Shown here piece by piece: positions 4,668 through 8,340 of a stretch of DNA of 8,340 bases (its first letter is position 1; the number at the start of each line of letters is the position of its first letter). Where the stretch lies: positions 1-8,340 of the forward strand of contig CAZCXI010000115.1 in the NCBI GenBank assembly GCA_964502635.1. Reading direction: 5' to 3'. The DNA comes from C00003060 sp964502635. Lineage in GTDB: Bacteria; Desulfobacterota; Desulfobacteria; Desulfobacterales; C00003060. Position numbers and translations under genes: made by a program. The notes below the pieces were generated by a model. It had not been told where the DNA came from, searched no databases, and saw only the letters and a program-made list of their open reading frames with translations.

Positions 4668-6443
4668 CTATGCCATGGGTAAGTGGATTGAAAAAGTGCT
4701 CCCCTTGCCCGGCATGCTTTCAACCGATACCCTGCCGCCGTGGGCCTGGGCAATGTGCTTGACAATGGCCAGGCCGAGTCCGGTTCCCCCCTGTTGTCTG
4801 CTTCTTGCCTTGTCTACCCGGTAAAACCGCTCAAATAGCCTGGGTAGGTGTTCTTTTGCAATGCCACAGCCCTGGTCCCGAATGTCAATTGTGATTTCAT
4901 CGGCCGTTTGAGTAACCTCCACCCGAATGATGCTTCCCTCATCACTGTACTTAATAGCATTGTCAAGGAGGTTCACGATGGCCTGCTCAAGAAGTAGTGC
5001 ATTGATCTTTGAGGCGAGATCTTTATCACAAGAAAGCTCGATCTTTATTTTCTTGGCCGCTGCGCTCATCTCGCAAACCTGGGCCGCCATCTGGACAACG
5101 TCCTGCACCTGGCCGTCGACAAGAGCAATTTCTCCTCGTTCAGCTTCCCGCTCGATCCTGGAAAGGCTGAGAAGATCTTCGATAATGGCTTCGAGGCGCT
5201 CTGCATGCTTCTCAATGATCCCCAGGAATCTTTCTGCATCATCCGGGTTTTTCACCGCACCGTCCCGCAGCGTCTCTACAAATCCTTTGATGGCTGTAAT
5301 CGGGGTTTTAATCTCATGGGAAACATTAGCAACAAATTCTCGGCGAACATCCTCAAGTCTCCGAATCCGTGTCACGTCATTTAATACAATGAGTGCGCCC
5401 ATCCGCTCACCCTCTGCATCGCAGAGTGCCGTGCCATGTCCGTTGATAAAGCGTTCATCGCCCGCGTGCAGCACGATGTCCTTTTCGACGGGCTCCTCGC
5501 TGGACAACGTATCTCTCAAAAACTCGTGCAAGACAACATTTCTGACCACCTCTTGGATCGTGCGGCCCTTGGCGGCAGATGGATTACATGCGAACATTCG
5601 GGCTGCGGCTTGATTTATGCTGATAATCCGCTCTTCCATGTTCACTGCAATAACGCCTTCAACCATGCTGGCAAGCACCGCTTCCATTTCGTTCCGCTGA
5701 CGCAGGCTGTTATCCATCCGCTGACGCAGTTCAACGGCCATCTGATTCACCGCGTCGGAAAGGGCTCCAATCTCGTCCAATTCACCGACTGGTGGCCTGA
5801 CCTGATATTGCCCGCGAGCAATGGATTCCGCCCAACTCTTGATCTGCTCAATGGGCCTGGTAATGCGGCGAGAGACGAGAAAACTGAGCATCGCAGCTAA
5901 GGCGGCGATAGCAAGACCTGCAACAGCAATCTTGATTTGAATGTTTCTGATGGCCACGTCTATGGCGTTTACCGGAATGGACGTACGGACAATCGCAAAG
6001 GTTTGGCCATCTTTCTTGATGGGTATGCCCACGTACATCATGTTCTTTTCCAGGGTTCGGCTGTACCTTTTGGACCTGCCGGAAGATCCTCTCAAGGCCC
6101 TGATGACTTCCGGCCGATCCACATGATTATCCATCCTCTCCGGATCTTCGTCAGAATCGCCGACGACCTTACCAGAGGCAAGTATGACGGTGATACGGGT
6201 TGAAGCTGGCTTGCCGACTCTCTTGCACAGCAGGTCAACGGTTTTTTCTCTCAGCGGATTAAGATATTCCGAGACTTGTTCTTCAAAAAGGCGGGCCCGT
6301 GCTTCCAGATCGGCGGCGGTTTGTTCCAGAAAGAAATCCCTCGAGGATTTGGAGGCATACCATGTTACGGCCAGCAGAGAGACGAGAGTAATCACCAGGT
6401 AGGATGGATAGAGCTGCCAGAGCAATCTTTTCCTTTTTCGCAT
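4668..6443 (-). CDS. phoR: PhoR-like sensor histidine kinase
   Basis: This 591-residue membrane kinase is partner of the adjacent PhoB-like regulator. With the ATG at 6443: TM1 about 7-29, a periplasmic sensor region about 30-168, TM2 about 170-190, HAMP (191-243, with RRITRPIEQI), PAS (about 251-360), HisKA with SHEIKTP and phospho-accepting His376, and HATPase (about 476-591) with N box NLLDNAIKYS, G1 DQGCGI, F box LFERFYRVD and G2 GGTGLGLAIVKH. All catalytic boxes are intact. The sizeable periplasmic domain, like PhoR of Gram-positives and deltaproteobacteria, differs from the short one in E. coli. An ATG at 6539 would overlap phoB by 92 bases and add a polar segment before TM1, so it was rejected. 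It begins 4 bases after the phoB stop, with only a weak AAAGAG upstream. Confidence 0.9.
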   Translation of the reverse strand: MRKRKRLLWQLYPSYLVITLVSLLAVTWYASKSSRDFFLEQTAADLEARARLFEEQVSEYLNPLREKTVDLLCKRVGKPASTRITVILASGKVVGDSDEDPERMDNHVDRPEVIRALRGSSGRSKRYSRTLEKNMMYVGIPIKKDGQTFAIVRTSIPVNAIDVAIRNIQIKIAVAGLAIAALAAMLSFLVSRRITRPIEQIKSWAESIARGQYQVRPPVGELDEIGALSDAVNQMAVELRQRMDNSLRQRNEMEAVLASMVEGVIAVNMEERIISINQAAARMFACNPSAAKGRTIQEVVRNVVLHEFLRDTLSSEEPVEKDIVLHAGDERFINGHGTALCDAEGERMGALIVLNDVTRIRRLEDVRREFVANVSHEIKTPITAIKGFVETLRDGAVKNPDDAERFLGIIEKHAERLEAIIEDLLSLSRIEREAERGEIALVDGQVQDVVQMAAQVCEMSAAAKKIKIELSCDKDLASKINALLLEQAIVNLLDNAIKYSDEGSIIRVEVTQTADEITIDIRDQGCGIAKEHLPRLFERFYRVDKARSRQQGGTGLGLAIVKHIAQAHGGRVSVESMPGKGSTFSIHLPMA

Positions 6444-6447
6444 GTGC

Positions 6448-7137
6448 TCACTCTTTGAATCGATACCCGACACCCCGGACCGTTTCAATATACTTGCCCG
6501 CAACCCCCAGCTTTTTCCGCAGCCCAACAACCTGGACATCTACCGAACGGTCAGTAACAGGATAATCCTCACCTCGAACGGCATCGACGATCTGATAACG
6601 AGTGAATACCCATCCCGGCCTCCTGGCCATATAATTGAGGATCCCAAATTCTGTAAAAGTCAACTGAACTGACTCGCCGTTGACCAGCACCGCGTGACGC
6701 CTCGGATCAATGACAAGATCGTGAATGCGAATCACCGAGGTTTCCTCGGGTGCCTCTTTGACCTTTCTGCGCAGCACGGCTCTAACCCTGGCTGCCAGGA
6801 TTCGCGGGCTGAACGGCTTGGTCACGTAATCGTCAGCACCAAGTTCCAAGCCTGCCACAATATCTGCCTCCTCGCCCTTGGCCGTTAGCATCACAATGGG
6901 GATATTCTTGGTGTTGGGGTCGTTTTTCAGCCCTCTTGTGACCTCCAGGCCGTCTATGCCCGGAAGCATCAGGTCCAGCACGATAAGGTCCGGAAGTTCA
7001 GATTGCACAAGGCGCAGCGCCTCCTCTCCGGATGATGCACAGGAGACCTGACAGCCCTCTCTTGAAAGATTGAATCTGAGCAACTCCAGGATATCTTCTT
7101 CATCATCTACGGCAAGGATCTTTTCTTTTGCCATCAT
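6448..7137 (-). CDS. phoB: PhoB-like response regulator (OmpR family)
   Basis: This 229-residue transcription factor controls phosphate-starvation genes when phosphorylated by PhoR. The receiver (about 4-122) shows Asp11-Asp12, phosphoacceptor Asp55 in LIVLDLMLPG, Thr85, Tyr104 and Lys107-Pro108. The winged-helix domain (about 135-228) ends in the typical DVQVVGLRKKLG...IETVRGVGYRF. It forms an operon with phoR, 4 bases between stop and start. AAGGA at 7142-7146 is 4 bases from the ATG at 7137 and 7 from the ATG at 7134, so the second Met may be the real start. Four 11-bp PHO-like units (7284-7327), about 150 bases upstream, suggest autoregulation. The assignment to PhoB rather than another OmpR-type regulator rests on the kinase partner, the operon and the upstream array; pst genes are not in the window. 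Confidence 0.88.
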   Translation of the reverse strand: MMAKEKILAVDDEEDILELLRFNLSREGCQVSCASSGEEALRLVQSELPDLIVLDLMLPGIDGLEVTRGLKNDPNTKNIPIVMLTAKGEEADIVAGLELGADDYVTKPFSPRILAARVRAVLRRKVKEAPEETSVIRIHDLVIDPRRHAVLVNGESVQLTFTEFGILNYMARRPGWVFTRYQIVDAVRGEDYPVTDRSVDVQVVGLRKKLGVAGKYIETVRGVGYRFKE

Positions 7138-7247
7138 GTCATCCTTCTCACAGGGTCATCCATTTGTCTGCGTTTGTCTGCGGCTAATTTGTCTGAAAAC
7201 TGCAGCTTCAACAAGTTTTCCCATACGGCAAAAAATATTCTGCTACA

Positions 7248-7269
7248 AGAAATACGAATTCCATGAGTA
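7248..7269 (-). promoter_or_regulatory. Secondary, weaker PHO-like pair
   Basis: TACTCATGGAA (7259-7269) repeats the unit at 7295-7305, and 12 bases are shared exactly (GAATTCCATGAG on plus, 7256-7267 and 7292-7303). The next unit (7248-7258) is poor. CAGAAT/GAATAT at 7242-7235 could be a -10 hexamer, but this is speculative. Confidence 0.35.
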
Positions 7270-7283
7270 ACAGACTAATAAGG

Positions 7284-7327
7284 GCCTGTTAGAATTCCAT
7301 GAGAATTGTGTGAAGATTCTGTTAGCT
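7284..7327 (-). promoter_or_regulatory. PHO-box-like array upstream of phoBR
   Basis: Read on the minus strand, four contiguous 11-bp units occupy 7317-7327, 7306-7316, 7295-7305 and 7284-7294. Their in-register cores are CTAAC, TTCAC, CTCAT and CTAAC, and the rough consensus is TTCTMACAGAA. Laid on the E. coli half-site plus spacer (CTGTCATAWAW), the conserved T-x-T-x-A positions and the A-rich tail coincide, and the 11-bp period is that of tandem PhoB sites. Two adjacent boxes would bind two PhoB dimers and provide autoregulation. The binding factor is inferred. Confidence 0.65.
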
Positions 7328-7344
7328 TTCAAAAATGACCAAGA

Positions 7345-7382
7345 TTGAAGGTCCCTGTAGCAAGCTACAGGGAATCTTCGAC
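7345..7382. repeat. REP-like hairpin, copy A
   Basis: CCCTGTAG (7353-7360) and CTACAGGG (7365-7372) form a perfect 8-bp stem around a CAAG loop. An outer segment (TTGAAG/CTTCGA) can extend it past a small internal loop. The same architecture recurs at 7420-7439. Confidence 0.6.
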
Positions 7383-7419
7383 CGTAAGGAACGCTGACTG
7401 TTTTAGATACGCTCGCTAA

Positions 7420-7450
7420 CCCCGCAGCAAGCTACGGGGAATGCGCTCGC
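7420..7450. repeat. REP-like hairpin, copy B
   Basis: CCCCGCAG (7420-7427) and CTACGGGG (7432-7439) flank the same CAAG loop; one stem pair is mismatched. Compared with copy A, a T-A pair in the stem has become C-G on both arms, a compensatory change showing the fold is maintained. The right flank AATGCGCTCGC matches the partial copy at 1250-1273. Confidence 0.6.
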
Positions 7451-7521
7451 TTTTTCGGTTCACCCGCGATCATAGACGTTATGGCGCCACAAGTCTACCG
7501 GTTATGCCCCAAGAGTGCCGG

Positions 7522-8142
7522 TCATATTGGCATGCCAATGAGTCTCAGTCCGTCGCGGAAAAGTAACAACGCGAAGACAAACAACAGCACCCCCAAGACA
7601 CGCATGGTGTAGACATAGATGCGGCCCTCCAAGAAAGTTCGGGACTTGCCAACAACGACGGCCAAGAATATCTTGGACCCGACAAGGCACAAGTAAAAGC
7701 TTGTAACAAACGCCGCGGCACCCAGGCTGCTTGCCGTTTGGGCCTTGAGCATGGTTGGTGACCCGACGCTGAACCAGAACAAGTAAGGATGCGGATTCAA
7801 GGCATTGACCATAGCACCCTTCTTGAGTGATTGAGGCTTGGCATCTTGATACGCCACTTGAAGAGGTTTGGTCTGAATAGTTTCATAGGATAGGTATAAT
7901 ATGAATGCCCCACCCAGGAAGGAAATCACGCCCAAGACCATCTTAAAGTTGGATAGTTTGGCTAACAAGAATAAGGTGATCAAAATGATAGGCAAGTCTG
8001 TAATGAGAGGTGCCAGAGCGACCTTAAGTCCCTCCCTAATGTTGTATTTGAGTGTTTGGGATATGACGAACGCAAGAAGCGGCCCGGGCGCAAGTCCCGC
8101 TGATAGACCAAGAACAATGCCCAGTACCAATGTATCTATCAT
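7522..8142 (-). CDS. LysE/RhtB-family amino-acid exporter-like membrane protein
   Basis: This 206-residue inner-membrane protein has about six hydrophobic segments (roughly residues 4-29, 39-62, 67-87, 112-128, 138-165 and 179-196). The N-terminal GLSAGLAPGPLLAFVISQTL and central NALNPHPYLFW are family hallmarks, and the length is normal for LysE/RhtB translocators, which export amino acids or related small molecules. The substrate cannot be read from sequence. The start ATG has AGGA at 8150-8153 at good spacing. It is a single gene, separated from phoB by 384 bases containing the REP-like hairpins and the PHO-like array. There is no sign of a regulator beside it. Confidence 0.85.
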   Translation of the reverse strand: MIDTLVLGIVLGLSAGLAPGPLLAFVISQTLKYNIREGLKVALAPLITDLPIILITLFLLAKLSNFKMVLGVISFLGGAFILYLSYETIQTKPLQVAYQDAKPQSLKKGAMVNALNPHPYLFWFSVGSPTMLKAQTASSLGAAAFVTSFYLCLVGSKIFLAVVVGKSRTFLEGRIYVYTMRVLGVLLFVFALLLFRDGLRLIGMPI

Positions 8143-8340
8143 ACGTATATCCTATGGTCGACGTCTCGCGTTCAGAGCAAATCTCCACCAACTTCTCGGG
8201 GATTTTTTGGGCAATCATGGCAGTATTGCTCAACTGCTTATTACGTCAATCGAACAAAAAGCTCAATGGATAACGCTAAGGGCTTGCGCAAAAATAAGTT
8301 CGCAGAATTGGCGCTCAGATTTGGTTCAGATTTGGCCGAT
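8143..8340. other. Right-edge region upstream of the exporter gene
   Basis: No firm gene was found. A plus-strand 39-codon ORF (ATG 8154, TAA 8271-8273) has a hydrophobic middle but no ribosome-binding site. A second plus frame (ATG 8266) is open to the window edge for 25 codons and could be the start of a gene continuing to the right, again without a clear ribosome-binding site. TCAGATTTGG occurs twice with an 11-bp period at 8315-8324 and 8326-8335. Confidence 0.3.

Noticed and set aside
4927..5900. Long plus-strand frames opposite phoR (228 and 154 codons)
   Set aside because: Antisense to conserved kinase domains, with Ser/Arg-rich translations typical of shadows.
7345..7450. CRISPR-like repeats
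   Set aside because: Only two hairpin copies with diverged sequence and no regular spacers; better explained as REP-like elements.
7526..7539. Perfect 14-bp palindrome ATTGGCATGCCAAT
   Set aside because: It encodes the last residues of the exporter (IGMPI) and has no flanking T-run or partner site; most likely chance.
8266..8340. Possible start of a plus-strand gene at the right edge
   Set aside because: Only 25 codons are visible and no ribosome-binding site is seen, so it is not called as a gene.

Overview
The window has moderate GC content and a gene set typical of a free-living Gram-negative bacterium: PhoB/PhoR, thioredoxin-type ArsC, MgsA and a LysE-family exporter. Its intergenic spaces are loose and rich in repeats. 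The overall style, with REP-like hairpins, a MITE-like palindrome and lone receiver domains, suggests a deltaproteobacterium of the Desulfobacterota. That placement is inference only, because no rRNA or other phylogenetic marker is present.

Layout from left to right. Positions 1-594 hold no convincing gene, but there is an 11-bp-periodic repeat array at 194-247. A hypothetical protein with an N-terminal Cys pair (595-933, +) follows. After two GC-rich hairpins resembling IS200/IS605 right ends come a 35-residue single-helix membrane peptide (1120-1227, +) and an exported family I inorganic pyrophosphatase (1312-1995, +). Facing these is a compact minus-strand operon, 3314 to 2176: an 88-aa protein of unknown function, methylglyoxal synthase mgsA, and a single-domain response regulator whose start overlaps the mgsA stop. 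A small tail-anchored membrane protein (3673-3870, +) converges on arsC (3913-4362, -). A roughly 207-bp inverted-repeat element flanked by a 10-bp direct repeat lies just upstream of arsC. Next are the phoR-like kinase (4668-6443, -) and the phoB-like regulator (6448-7137, -), then a repeat-bearing spacer with promoter-type arrays, and finally a LysE/RhtB-type exporter (7522-8142, -).

The main link between these parts is phosphate. The phoBR spacer (7284-7327) carries four contiguous 11-bp units of the form nTCTMACAGAA. This is the same architecture, and a recognisable variant, of the PhoB box, in which 7-bp half-sites are separated by 4 AT-rich bases. The same array, again at least four units in phase, lies upstream of the mgsA operon (3406-3449), and a third cluster sits at 194-247. 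MgsA releases inorganic phosphate from dihydroxyacetone phosphate and is known to be inhibited by phosphate. The exported pyrophosphatase would also release phosphate, and ArsC handles the phosphate analogue arsenate. The window therefore reads as a phosphate-economy neighbourhood in which the methylglyoxal bypass, with its own receiver protein, is probably under PhoB control. The array periodicity is seen directly; PhoB binding is inferred.
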